NCBI GenBank assembly: GCA_963204815.1
Contig: CAUJHQ010000151.1
Location: forward strand, 1 to 60,909
DNA: 60,909 nt
Reading direction: 5' to 3'
Source of the DNA: Pseudomonadota bacterium
GTDB taxonomy: Bacteria > Pseudomonadota > Gammaproteobacteria > Burkholderiales > Burkholderiaceae_C
The notes under the pieces are model-generated. The model was not told the origin of the DNA and searched no databases. It saw nothing but the letters and a program-made list of their open reading frames with translations. Position 1 is the stretch's first letter. Every line of letters starts with the position of its first letter. The position numbers and the translations under genes were made by a program. This document shows positions 1 through 7,448 of the stretch, one piece after another.

Positions 1-28
1 TGCGGCGGATCAAGTCATGGCCGTCCGG

Positions 29-2152
29 TCAGGCCTTGGCGAACTTCAGGTCCGGGTAGCGGACGTGTTCGACCAGTTCCTGCGTCTCCTTCTTCGGCGG
101 CGGCGTCAGCAGGCTCACGATGATGATCACCGCGAAGCCCAAGGGCACGCCGAACATGCCGGCCGAGATCGGCTGGATGCCCCACCACAGTTCGATCGGC
201 GAGGTGACGCCGAAGATGCCGCGCAACCAGGGCTGCGTCGTCACCATGTAGTAGAACGTGACGCCCAGGCCGGCGATCATGCCCAGCGAGGCGCCCCACT
301 TGTTGGCGCGCTTCCAGAAGATGCCGAGCACCAGTGCCGGGAAGAACGCCGCCGCCGCGAACGAGAACGCCGCCGAGACCAGGAACAGGATGTCCGCCGG
401 CTTCTGCGACGCCACGTAAGCCGCGGCCAGGGCCACCACCAGCAGCAGCGCCTTGGACAGCGTGACGCGGCGTGCGGTGGGCGCGTTCGGGTCGATCATC
501 TTGTAGTACAGGTCGTGCGACAGCGCGTTGGCGATCGTCAGCAGCAGGCCGTCGGCGGTGGACAACGCCGCCGCCAGGCCGCCGGCCGCGACCATGCCCG
601 AGATCACGTACGGCAGACCGCCGATCTCGGCCGTGGCCAGCACGATGATGTCGCCGCCGATGCGCATCTCGCCGAGCTGGAAGATGCCGTCCTTGTTGAT
701 GTCCACCACGCTCAGCAGTGCCGGGTCGACGCGTGCCCAGTTGGCGATCCAGGCCGGCAACTTGTCGAATGGCGTCCCCACCAGCACGGTGAACACCTCG
801 AACTTCACCAGCACCGCGAGCGCCGGCGCCGTGAAGTACAGCAGGAAGATGAAGAAGAGCGACCAGGTCACCGACTCGCGTGCCTCCTTCACCGACGGCG
901 TCGTGTAGTAGCGCATCAGGATGTGCGGCAGCGCGGCCGTGCCCACCATCAGGCAGAACACGAGGGCGAGGAAGTTGCGGCGCGATTCGTCGTAGGTCTT
1001 CTGCGCCTTCGCGTCGCCGTTCGGGTCGCCGGCGAACTGCGCCGCATGCGAAGGCATGCCGGCCAGCGGCTTGGCGCGCCCTTCGTTGGCGGCCTTGGCG
1101 GCCGCCCAGGCCTTCTTCGCCTCGGCCTCGTCCTTCGGCAGTGCCGCGAGTGCCTTCTCGGCCGCCTGCACCTGCGTGGCCGGCGCGTTCGCGGCCTTCA
1201 GGTCGTCGACGGCCTTCTGCGCGGCGGCACGGTCGGCAGCGAGCGCGGCCGGGACGTCCTTCAGCTTGGCGTCGAACTCGTCGGCCTTCGCCTTGAACGC
1301 GGCGATGACTTCCTTCTCCTTCGGGTCTTCGCGCAGCTGCTTCTCGCGCTCGGTGACCTTCTGCAGTTGGTAGCCGTAGATCGCCTGCGGGATCGGCACG
1401 CCGGTCTGCTTCACGGACAGCCACACCACCGGGATCATGTAGGCAATGATCAGGATGATGTACTGCGCCACCTGCGTCCACGTGACCGCGCGCATGCCAC
1501 CCAGGAACGAGCACACCAGGATGCCGCCCAGGCCGACGAAGATGCCGATCTCGAACGCCAGGCCGGAGAGCCGCGTCGTGATCAGGCCCACGCCGTAGAT
1601 CTGCGCCACCACGTACGTGAACGAGCACAGGATCGCCGCCAGGATGCCCAGGAAGCGCGGCAGGTTGCCTTCATAGCGCGCGCCCAGGAAGTCCGGGATC
1701 GTGAACTGGCCGAACTTGCGCAGGTACGGCGCCAGGAACAGCGCCACCAGGCAGTAGCCGCCGGTCCAGCCCATGATGAAGGCCAGGCCGCCGTAGCCGG
1801 TGAGGTACAGCGTGCCGGCCATGCCGATGAACGACGCCGCGCTCATCCAGTCGGCGCCGGTCGCCATGCCGTTGTAGACCGCAGGCACGCGCCGGCCGGC
1901 GACGTAGTACTCGGCCGCGTCGGTGGTGCGGCTCATGATGCCGATGCCGGCATACAGCGCCACGGTGGCGATCAGGAAGATGAAGCCGATCCACTGCCGC
2001 GGCAGGCCCATCTGCTCCAGGATCGCGAGCACGATGACGAAGGTCACGAAGCCGCCGGTGTACCAGCCGTAGACCTTGTTCAGCTGCGACTTGAACGCGC
2101 GGTTGTCGGCCCCGCTGCTCTTACCGCTGCTTTCGAAACTCAAGCCAGCCAT
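29..2152 (-). CDS. Sodium:solute symporter, VC_2705-type (ActP-like)
   Basis: A 707-residue inner-membrane sodium:solute symporter of the SSS family, in the branch that includes acetate permease ActP. It probably takes up a small carboxylate such as acetate using a cation gradient; the substrate is inferred. The protein has many hydrophobic segments and the family-typical stretch YYVAGRRVPAVYNGMATGAD near residues 82-101. A hydrophilic, Ala/Lys/Glu-rich, probably coiled-coil insertion at roughly residues 265-390 makes it longer than ordinary SSS proteins, and such an insertion is usual in the VC_2705 subfamily. It starts one base after the stop of the DUF4212 gene, so the two form an operon and probably one transporter. 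Family call is firm, substrate is not. Confidence 0.93.
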   Translation of the reverse strand: MAGLSFESSGKSSGADNRAFKSQLNKVYGWYTGGFVTFVIVLAILEQMGLPRQWIGFIFLIATVALYAGIGIMSRTTDAAEYYVAGRRVPAVYNGMATGADWMSAASFIGMAGTLYLTGYGGLAFIMGWTGGYCLVALFLAPYLRKFGQFTIPDFLGARYEGNLPRFLGILAAILCSFTYVVAQIYGVGLITTRLSGLAFEIGIFVGLGGILVCSFLGGMRAVTWTQVAQYIILIIAYMIPVVWLSVKQTGVPIPQAIYGYQLQKVTEREKQLREDPKEKEVIAAFKAKADEFDAKLKDVPAALAADRAAAQKAVDDLKAANAPATQVQAAEKALAALPKDEAEAKKAWAAAKAANEGRAKPLAGMPSHAAQFAGDPNGDAKAQKTYDESRRNFLALVFCLMVGTAALPHILMRYYTTPSVKEARESVTWSLFFIFLLYFTAPALAVLVKFEVFTVLVGTPFDKLPAWIANWARVDPALLSVVDINKDGIFQLGEMRIGGDIIVLATAEIGGLPYVISGMVAAGGLAAALSTADGLLLTIANALSHDLYYKMIDPNAPTARRVTLSKALLLVVALAAAYVASQKPADILFLVSAAFSFAAAAFFPALVLGIFWKRANKWGASLGMIAGLGVTFYYMVTTQPWLRGIFGVTSPIELWWGIQPISAGMFGVPLGFAVIIIVSLLTPPPKKETQELVEHVRYPDLKFAKA

Positions 2153-2153
2153 G

Positions 2154-2411
2154 TCATTCCTCCTCGGCGACGCCGTGTTCCTGGTCTAGCCGGTTCATCG
2201 TCCGGGCGTAGTACCAGATGATCAGGCAGTACACGATCAACGAACCTTGCGACGCCATCCAGAAGCTGAACGGCCAGCCGAAGAACGTGAAGCTCAGGTC
2301 GCGAGCGAAGAAGCTCACGACGTAGGTCACCACGAACCAGATGGCAAGCAGAACCGCGGTGATGCGCAGGTTCTTCTTCCAGTACTGCTTGTGGCTCTCG
2401 GTCAACTGCAT
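2154..2411 (-). CDS. DUF4212 symporter small subunit
   Basis: An 85-residue membrane protein of the DUF4212 family, described as a putative small subunit of solute:sodium symporters. The sequence shows a charged N-terminus (MQLTESHKQYWKKNLR), two hydrophobic helices (around residues 15-35 and 45-65) and a charged tail. The reading frame is open further upstream to 2510, but the ATG at 2411 is preceded by a strong GGAGGT ribosome binding site, and family members begin with similar residues, so the shorter start was chosen. The gene lies directly upstream of the large symporter with one base between them. Confidence 0.9.
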   Translation of the reverse strand: MQLTESHKQYWKKNLRITAVLLAIWFVVTYVVSFFARDLSFTFFGWPFSFWMASQGSLIVYCLIIWYYARTMNRLDQEHGVAEEE

Positions 2412-2510
2412 GCTGTACCTCCGAGTTGTCTCACTTCCAATCACACCCCAAGCGGCCCGAGAAGGCCGCCCCCCAACTGCATCCACCGCCGGTGCCGGCG
2501 GCGAACTCAC

Positions 2511-3098
2511 TCACGCGGCGAGCCCGGTCTCTCTCTCGAGCTGGGCGGCCACCTTGGGCTCGAAGCCCTTCAGGTGGCGGATGATCTTCACGGCCTCGTC
2601 GGGCGCCTGCCGCTCGGCATGCACGCGGGCCAGCTGGTACCAGCCATACGGGCTCATCGGTTGCAGCTTGGTGTTGCGCTCGAGGGCGGCCACGGCGTCG
2701 TCGTGGCGGCCCAGGCGCACCAGCACCAGGCCGAGCCCGTACCACGCGCGGTCGAGCGTGTCGTCGAGCGCGACGGCGCGCCGGAACGCCGGCTCGGCGT
2801 CTTCGTAGCGGCGCGCGGACTCGAGCAGGAAGGCGAGGTTGAACCAGTCGGCGGCGCTGCGCTCGGGATGGGCGGCGACGAGCGCCTGAGCGTCGGCGAT
2901 CGCGGCGTCGACGGCGCCTCGTTGGCCGCGCAGGTGGGAGCGGCTGGACAGCGCGTAGGCGTCGTCGGGCCAGCGGCGCAGCATCTCGTCGAACAAGGCC
3001 TCGGCGCGCGCCGGGCGCCCGAAGACGAGCCAGCCGATCGCCTGCCACTTGAGCCAGCGATAGTCGTTGCCGCGGACGGCGGTCGGGTTCAACGGCAT
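2511..3098 (-). CDS. Tetratricopeptide-repeat protein
   Basis: A 195-residue protein that is mostly TPR-like helical repeats (for example DRAWYGLGLVLVRLGRHDDA and PYGWYQLARVHAERQAPDEA). It has no signal peptide or catalytic motif, so it is probably a protein-protein scaffold. It starts with ATG at 3098, inside the end of the upstream membrane-protein gene (10-base overlap), so the two are very likely translated together. The N-terminal part (WLKWQAIGWLVFGRP) is hydrophobic and might associate with the membrane or with the partner protein. Specific role unknown. Confidence 0.85.
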   Translation of the reverse strand: MPLNPTAVRGNDYRWLKWQAIGWLVFGRPARAEALFDEMLRRWPDDAYALSSRSHLRGQRGAVDAAIADAQALVAAHPERSAADWFNLAFLLESARRYEDAEPAFRRAVALDDTLDRAWYGLGLVLVRLGRHDDAVAALERNTKLQPMSPYGWYQLARVHAERQAPDEAVKIIRHLKGFEPKVAAQLERETGLAA

Positions 3099-3385
3099 GC
3101 CTGCACTCCAATGTCGAGACACAACTGGATCTTGAACAGCGTGGCGAAGATCCACGCGAAGGCCAGCAGCAGGAAGGCCACCAGCGGCACGTGGCGGTCG
3201 AGCACGAGCTTGGGCGAGATCAGGCGCGCGCCGCGCACGAACGGCTTCGTCAGCGTGGCCAGCAGCTGATAGAAGAGGTTGGTGTCGCGCTTCGCGCCGG
3301 CGAGCAGACCGAGCAGGAATTGCCCGGCCAGCGCCATCAGCGCGATCTCGGCCACCAGCTTGATCGACGACACGAACAGCAGCAT
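3089..3385 (-). CDS. Small two-helix membrane protein
   Basis: A 98-residue hypothetical inner-membrane protein. Hydrophobic segments occur at about residues 2-28 and 66-85, separated by a basic stretch with TNLFYQLLATLTKPFVRGAR. It overlaps the downstream TPR gene by 10 bases and is probably its co-translated partner. I recognise the pair as a recurring arrangement in Burkholderiales but not its function. The ATG at 3385 was chosen because the hydrophobic N-terminus starts there; the Shine-Dalgarno signal is weak. Confidence 0.75.
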   Translation of the reverse strand: MLLFVSSIKLVAEIALMALAGQFLLGLLAGAKRDTNLFYQLLATLTKPFVRGARLISPKLVLDRHVPLVAFLLLAFAWIFATLFKIQLCLDIGVQACR

Positions 3386-3457
3386 CGGAACCTTGTCCAG
3401 GACGGTGCCTGGAGGCTCGAAAGTTCCGCTTACGACTTTCTGACAACAGGGCCTTGC

Positions 3458-3492
3458 GCGAGGGTTGCCCCGGGTCGGGGGAACCCTCGCGG
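3458..3492. other. Strong intergenic hairpin
   Basis: A perfect 10-base inverted repeat (3458-3467 with 3483-3492, arms ending GAGGGTT and AACCCTC). The loop can itself pair CCCC with GGGG. It lies between the end of the CYTH-CHAD gene and the start of the small membrane-protein gene. It could stop or attenuate transcription leaving the CHAD gene, but no T-run follows on either strand, so an intrinsic terminator is only one possibility. Confidence 0.55.
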
Positions 3493-3500
3493 CAGCACCG

Positions 3501-4994
3501 TCAACGACGCTGACTGATCGCGCGTGTCAGATCACCAAGACAGCGCTCGGCACTGCGCAGCGAGCGCGGCCGGCGCGCGGCCAGCCAGCCGACGACGAAC
3601 CACCCCCGCGGTTCCGCTTCGACATGCGTTCGCCAGATCGACTGCGCCACGGCCTCGTCGTGGCAGCGCCCGAGCGCTTCCAACGCGCGCTGCAGGGCGC
3701 GCAGCACGCGCGCGGTGCGCTTGCGCGGCAGCACCGGTTGCAGCGCCTCGAGCACGTAGCGCAGGCGCTTGAGCCGCTTGCGCAGGCGGTGCAGGGCAGC
3801 GTCGTCGGCCAGGTCGAGGTCGCGCACCGCGGCCACCACGCGCCGCTCGGCGCGCCGCTGCCACGCACGCGCCGCATCGTCGAGCGCAGCGCCGGGCGTG
3901 CCCGTCTGGCTGGCGAGCCGCAGCGCTTCGAGCATCAGCGCGCTGAACGCCGGCGTGTTCAGTTCGGCGGCGCTGTCGCCGGCCGGCGCCGCGGCCGGCC
4001 AGTCGAGCGGCGGCGCACCGGCTTCGGCGAGCGCTGGCGCCAGCCAGGCGCGCATGGCGTCGTCGTCGCGCTGCGCGCCCAGTCGGGCGAACGGCGCGCG
4101 CAGGGCCTGCGCCAGCGCGCGCGCCGCCGCCGGGTCGCTGCTCCAGTCGACGCCGGCGTGCAGCACGCTGCGCAGGCGACGCAGGCCGACGCGCAACTGG
4201 TGCAGCGCTTCCGCGCCGCCTTCGGCGCCGGCGCAGGCGGCGGCGTTCGGCAGCACCTGCGCGAGCGCGTCGCCGACCATCGCGGCAAACGCGGACGCCG
4301 GCGTCATGCCGGGCACCACGCGCGACGGCCGTGCGCGCACCACCGGCGCCGCCACGCCGCGCGCCAGGAGCAGGCCGCGCTCGGACTTCGTCGTCACATC
4401 CAGCCGAAGGCCGAACTGCGCCACCCACCGCGCGGCCAGGTCGATCAGCGCCGGCGTCGGGCCGCTCAGCAGTTCGAACTCGAGCTCGCAGACCGCCACG
4501 TGGCGCTCGCCGGCGACGATGCGGCCTTCGTCGTACGCGACCTCGATGCGCGCGCCCGCGTGGCGGACGACGCGGCTCAGGCGGCGGACGTCGGTGCGGT
4601 AGCGCTCGACGAGCGCGGCGCCGTCGGCCAACTGTTCGGCCAGCGCGGCGCCGGGCGCGCTGCCGGCATGGCGCGCCGGGTCGGGGAGCGGCACGCCACG
4701 CTGCGCCGGCAGCGGCACTTCGTGCTCGGCGCGCTGCAGCAGGCCGTCGCCGCGGCCCTTCAGCGTCTGCACCCAGCGCCGGCCTTCGCGGCGCACGCGC
4801 AGCGCCAGGCCGGCAGCGGCAAGCCGGTCGTCGGCGGTGTCGAAGTAGGCGGCACGCAGGGGGAGCGAGCGCGCACTCGCGGTGGCCAGCCGGCGCACCA
4901 ACGCGGCACGCGCCGTGGCCGGCACGATGAACTTCAGTTCGATCTCGACGTCAGCCGGCCCCAAGCCCGCCCCCGGTAAAATGCCGGTTCGCAT
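3501..4994 (-). CDS. CYTH and CHAD domain protein
   Basis: A 497-residue cytoplasmic protein with an N-terminal CYTH domain and a C-terminal CHAD domain. The CYTH signature VEIELKF is at about residues 16-22, followed by the alternating charged strands of the triphosphate tunnel fold (LALRVRREGRRWVQTLKGRG). The CHAD part is rich in His and Arg, with the motif LHQLRVGLRRLRSVL near residue 275 and a second copy LHRLRKRLKRLRYVLE toward the end. CYTH enzymes bind or hydrolyse triphosphates, and CHAD domains bind polyphosphate, so a role in inorganic polyphosphate metabolism is likely. The open frame extends to 5348, but the ATG at 4994 puts the CYTH motif at the usual N-terminal place. It is divergent from DUF3460. 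Confidence 0.9.
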   Translation of the reverse strand: MRTGILPGAGLGPADVEIELKFIVPATARAALVRRLATASARSLPLRAAYFDTADDRLAAAGLALRVRREGRRWVQTLKGRGDGLLQRAEHEVPLPAQRGVPLPDPARHAGSAPGAALAEQLADGAALVERYRTDVRRLSRVVRHAGARIEVAYDEGRIVAGERHVAVCELEFELLSGPTPALIDLAARWVAQFGLRLDVTTKSERGLLLARGVAAPVVRARPSRVVPGMTPASAFAAMVGDALAQVLPNAAACAGAEGGAEALHQLRVGLRRLRSVLHAGVDWSSDPAAARALAQALRAPFARLGAQRDDDAMRAWLAPALAEAGAPPLDWPAAAPAGDSAAELNTPAFSALMLEALRLASQTGTPGAALDDAARAWQRRAERRVVAAVRDLDLADDAALHRLRKRLKRLRYVLEALQPVLPRKRTARVLRALQRALEALGRCHDEAVAQSIWRTHVEAEPRGWFVVGWLAARRPRSLRSAERCLGDLTRAISQRR

Positions 4995-5012
4995 TCTGCT
5001 TCGCCCCACGCC

Positions 5013-5216
5013 ATGCCGTTCCTCTGGAAGCCCTACACCTCCGACGTCACGAACTTCATCGACGAGTTGAAGGCGAAGAAGCCCACCCTCGAAGCCGAGC
5101 AGCGCGCCGGCCGCGCGCTGCTGTGGGACAAGGCGATCGACCGCCAGGCGCAGGCCGAGTGGCGCGATGCGCGCGTGCCGCAGCAGCCCTACGTCTACCA
5201 GACGAAGTCGAAGTAA
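5013..5216 (+). CDS. DUF3460 family protein
   Basis: A 67-residue protein of unknown function, DUF3460, a family I know only from betaproteobacteria. The N-terminus MPFLWKPYTSDVTNFIDELK and the segment EQRAGRALLWDK are characteristic. It has no signal peptide or membrane segment, so it is a small soluble cytoplasmic protein. It sits just upstream of scpA, a common arrangement in this group, and the two may be co-transcribed. It is divergent from the CYTH-CHAD gene with only 18 bases between the start codons, so the promoters must overlap the coding regions. Confidence 0.93.
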   Translation: MPFLWKPYTSDVTNFIDELKAKKPTLEAEQRAGRALLWDKAIDRQAQAEWRDARVPQQPYVYQTKSK

Positions 5217-5220
5217 TCCC

Positions 5221-6066
5221 TTGCTGGAGACCGAGCTGCCGGCCGCGCCGCCGGACGAGCCCGCGCCGTCGCCCCAGGTGGTCGACCAGGTGGCGGTCGC
5301 TCGCCTGTACGGCGAGCCGCTTTTCCGCATGCCGCAGGACCTGTACATCCCGCCGGATGCGCTGGAAGTCTTTCTCGAAGCCTTCGAAGGCCCGCTGGAC
5401 CTGCTGCTCTACCTGATCCGCAGGCAGAACTTCAACATCCTCGACATCCCGCTGGCCGACGTGACGCGCCAGTACCTGAGCTACGTCGACCAGCTGCGCC
5501 GCCACAACCTGGAACTGGCCGCCGAGTACCTGCTGATGGCGGCGATGCTCATCGAGATCAAGAGCCGCATGCTGCTGCCGCCGAAGAAGAGCGCCGACGG
5601 CGGCGAGGTCGAGGACCCGCGCGCCGAACTCGTGCGCCGGCTGATCGAATACGAGCAGATCAAGCTCGCCGCCGCCAAGCTCGACGCGCTGCCGCTCGCC
5701 GGCCGCGACTTCCTGCGCGCGCAGGTGACGATCGAGCAGGCGCTGGCGCCGCGCTTCCCCGACGTCGAGGTGGCCGACCTGCGCGCCGCCTGGGCCGACA
5801 TCGTGCAGCGCGCCAAGCTCAACCAGCACCACTCGATCAGCCGCGAGCAGCTGTCGGTGCGCGAGCACATGAGCATCGTGCTGCGCCGCCTGCAGGGCCG
5901 GCGCTTCGTCGAGTTCCAGGATCTCTTCGACGTCACGCGCGGCATGCCCGTGCTCGTGGTCACCTTCATCGCGATGCTGGAGCTGAGCCGCGAGCAGCTG
6001 ATCGAGGTGACGCAGGCCGAGGCCTTCGCGCCCATCTACGTGCGACTGGCGTACTCGCCTAGCTGA
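5221..6066 (+). CDS. scpA: Segregation and condensation protein A
   Basis: ScpA is the kleisin subunit of the bacterial SMC condensin and bridges SMC heads with ScpB during chromosome compaction and segregation. The kleisin N-terminal signature FEGPLDLLLYLIRRQNFNIL is clear, followed by LAAEYLLMAAMLIEIKSRMLLP, and the C-terminal winged helix contains FIAMLELSREQ. The start is uncertain. A TTG at 5221, four bases after the DUF3460 stop, gives 281 residues; an in-frame ATG at 5167 would overlap DUF3460 by 50 bases, and the ATG at 5329 would remove conserved LARLYGEPLF-like residues. I chose the TTG. scpB is not in the window. Confidence 0.93.
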   Translation: MLETELPAAPPDEPAPSPQVVDQVAVARLYGEPLFRMPQDLYIPPDALEVFLEAFEGPLDLLLYLIRRQNFNILDIPLADVTRQYLSYVDQLRRHNLELAAEYLLMAAMLIEIKSRMLLPPKKSADGGEVEDPRAELVRRLIEYEQIKLAAAKLDALPLAGRDFLRAQVTIEQALAPRFPDVEVADLRAAWADIVQRAKLNQHHSISREQLSVREHMSIVLRRLQGRRFVEFQDLFDVTRGMPVLVVTFIAMLELSREQLIEVTQAEAFAPIYVRLAYSPS

Positions 6067-6140
6067 GCCCGCGCGTGCGAGGCCGGAAGGCATCGCGCGG
6101 CTGGCGAAGGCCTTCGCGCGATTTCACGCGCGAAGGCTGA
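6067..6140 (-). repeat. Hairpin repeat element, copy 1 (full)
   Basis: Read on the minus strand this contains two hairpins. The first has a perfect 10-base stem (6111-6120 with 6127-6136) closing the loop TGAAAT. The second (6077-6084 with 6089-6096) has the loop TTCC closed by GCC/GGC and one mismatch. A further palindrome around GCGAAGGCCTTCGC lies between them. The same two-hairpin architecture occurs in tandem at 35941-36081. It begins right after the scpA stop codon and fills most of the gap before the AraC gene. Confidence 0.7.
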
Positions 6141-6165
6141 CCCACCGGCGCGCATACTGCGCCGC

Positions 6166-7011
6166 GTGATCACCCGCACCACCCTCGTCGAAGGCCCCGT
6201 CACGGTGGCCGCCTACCGCTGCCGCAGCGGCCCCGACGAAGGGCCGCAGACCGAGCTGCACCGCCGCTGGTCGGTGTCGATCGTGCGGCGCGGCAGCTTC
6301 GGCTGCCTGTGCGGCGACCGCCGCCACGAACTGGTGCCCGGCTCGGTGCTGGTCGGCCGGCCGGGCGACGAGTTCACCTGCACGCACGAACACCGCGCCG
6401 GCGGCGACGACTGCCTGGCCGTCTACCTCGACGAGGCGCTTGCCGACGAGCTGCACGGCCGGCGCGGCGTGTGGCGCTCGGGCGCCCTGCCGCCGATGGC
6501 GCCGCTCGTCGTGCTGGGCGAAGTGCTGGGCCGAGCCGCCGACGGCGACGATGCCTGCGGCCTGGCCGAGATCGGCCTCGCGTTCGCCAGCCGCTTCGTC
6601 GAAGCCGCCGGCGGCGAGCCCCATGCGGTGCTGAAGCCGGCCGCACCGGACCGCCGCCGCGCCGTCCACGGTGCGCTGTGGATCGAGGCCCACGCGGGCG
6701 AGCCGATCGACCTGGCCGCGATGGCACGCGAGGCCGGGCTGTCGCCCTTCCACTTCCTGCGCCTCTTCTCGGCGGTGCTGGGCGTGACGCCGCACCAGTA
6801 CCTGCTGCGCTGCCGCCTGCGCCGCGCCGCCGGCCTGCTGGCCGACGACGGACGGCCGGTGACCGAGGTGGCCTACGAGGCCGGCTTCGCCGACCTGTCG
6901 AACTTCGTGCGCAGCTTCCGGCGCGCGGCCGGCGTATCGCCGCGGACCTTCCGCAAGGCGGCGCGCGGCGAGCGCAAGATTCTCCAAGAACGGCTGCGGC
7001 GCGCTGCCTAG
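6166..7011 (+). CDS. AraC family transcriptional regulator
   Basis: A 281-residue regulator with an N-terminal cupin-like sensing half and a C-terminal AraC double helix-turn-helix DNA-binding domain. The C-terminus shows [20 protein letters not shown], then [16 protein letters not shown] and the second helix-turn-helix [20 protein letters not shown], all typical of AraC/XylS proteins. The start is GTG at 6166; no earlier in-frame start suits the family. The VOC-family gene follows 41 bases downstream on the same strand, so it may be a target or operon partner. The inducer is unknown. Confidence 0.92.
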   Translation: MITRTTLVEGPVTVAAYRCRSGPDEGPQTELHRRWSVSIVRRGSFGCLCGDRRHELVPGSVLVGRPGDEFTCTHEHRAGGDDCLAVYLDEALADELHGRRGVWRSGALPPMAPLVVLGEVLGRAADGDDACGLAEIGLAFASRFVEAAGGEPHAVLKPAAPDRRRAVHGALWIEAHAGEPIDLAAMAREAGLSPFHFLRLFSAVLGVTPHQYLLRCRLRRAAGLLADDGRPVTEVAYEAGFADLSNFVRSFRRAAGVSPRTFRKAARGERKILQERLRRAA

Positions 7012-7052
7012 CATGGCCCTCGTGTGATGCATCGCTTCACGAGGAGAAAGCC

Positions 7053-7415
7053 ATGTTCGACCACGTCGGCCTGAAGGTCCGCGACCTCGCGGCCAGCATC
7101 GACTTCTACCGCCGCACGCTCGCGCCGCTGGGCCTGGAGCTCGGCTCGCAGGGCGAGGGCTACGCCGGCTTCGGCCCGCCGGGCGCACCGGCCCTGTGGC
7201 TGTACGCGCATGCCGGCGGCGCCGGCGCCGGCACGCATCTGGCGTTCCGCGCGCCTTCGCAGAGCGCGGTGCAGGGCTTCCACGCCGCCGGCCTGGCGGC
7301 CGGCGGGCGCGACAACGGCGGCCCAGGGCCACGCCCTGACTACGCGGCCGACTACTACGCGGCCTTCCTGATCGACCCCGACGGCCACAACGTCGAGGCG
7401 GTGTGTTTCGGCTGA
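7053..7415 (+). CDS. VOC family (glyoxalase-like) protein
   Basis: A 120-residue vicinal oxygen chelate fold protein, the superfamily of glyoxalase I, bleomycin-resistance proteins and extradiol dioxygenases. The N-terminus MFDHVGLKVRDLAASIDFYR carries the usual first metal-ligand His, and the C-terminal FLIDPDGHNVEAVC carries the usual Glu. A GAGGAG ribosome binding site lies 6 bases before the ATG at 7053. It follows the AraC gene on the same strand. The substrate cannot be predicted. Confidence 0.9.
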   Translation: MFDHVGLKVRDLAASIDFYRRTLAPLGLELGSQGEGYAGFGPPGAPALWLYAHAGGAGAGTHLAFRAPSQSAVQGFHAAGLAAGGRDNGGPGPRPDYAADYYAAFLIDPDGHNVEAVCFG

Positions 7416-7448
7416 GCAGCGCTCGCGCGTGAAGTCGCGCGCGCGGCC
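7416..7448. repeat. Hairpin repeat element, partial copy
   Basis: A single hairpin with stem CGCGCG (7424-7429 with 7436-7441) and loop TGAAGT, a one-base variant of the TGAAAT loop seen in the other copies. The second TTCC hairpin is missing. It occupies the 33-base gap between the convergent VOC and histidine kinase genes, where it could act as a bidirectional stop or stabiliser of 3' ends. Confidence 0.55.

Noticed and set aside
2412..2510. N-terminal extension of the DUF4212 gene to an ATG at 2510
   Set aside because: The extension is low-complexity and lacks family similarity, while the ATG at 2411 has a strong GGAGGT site.
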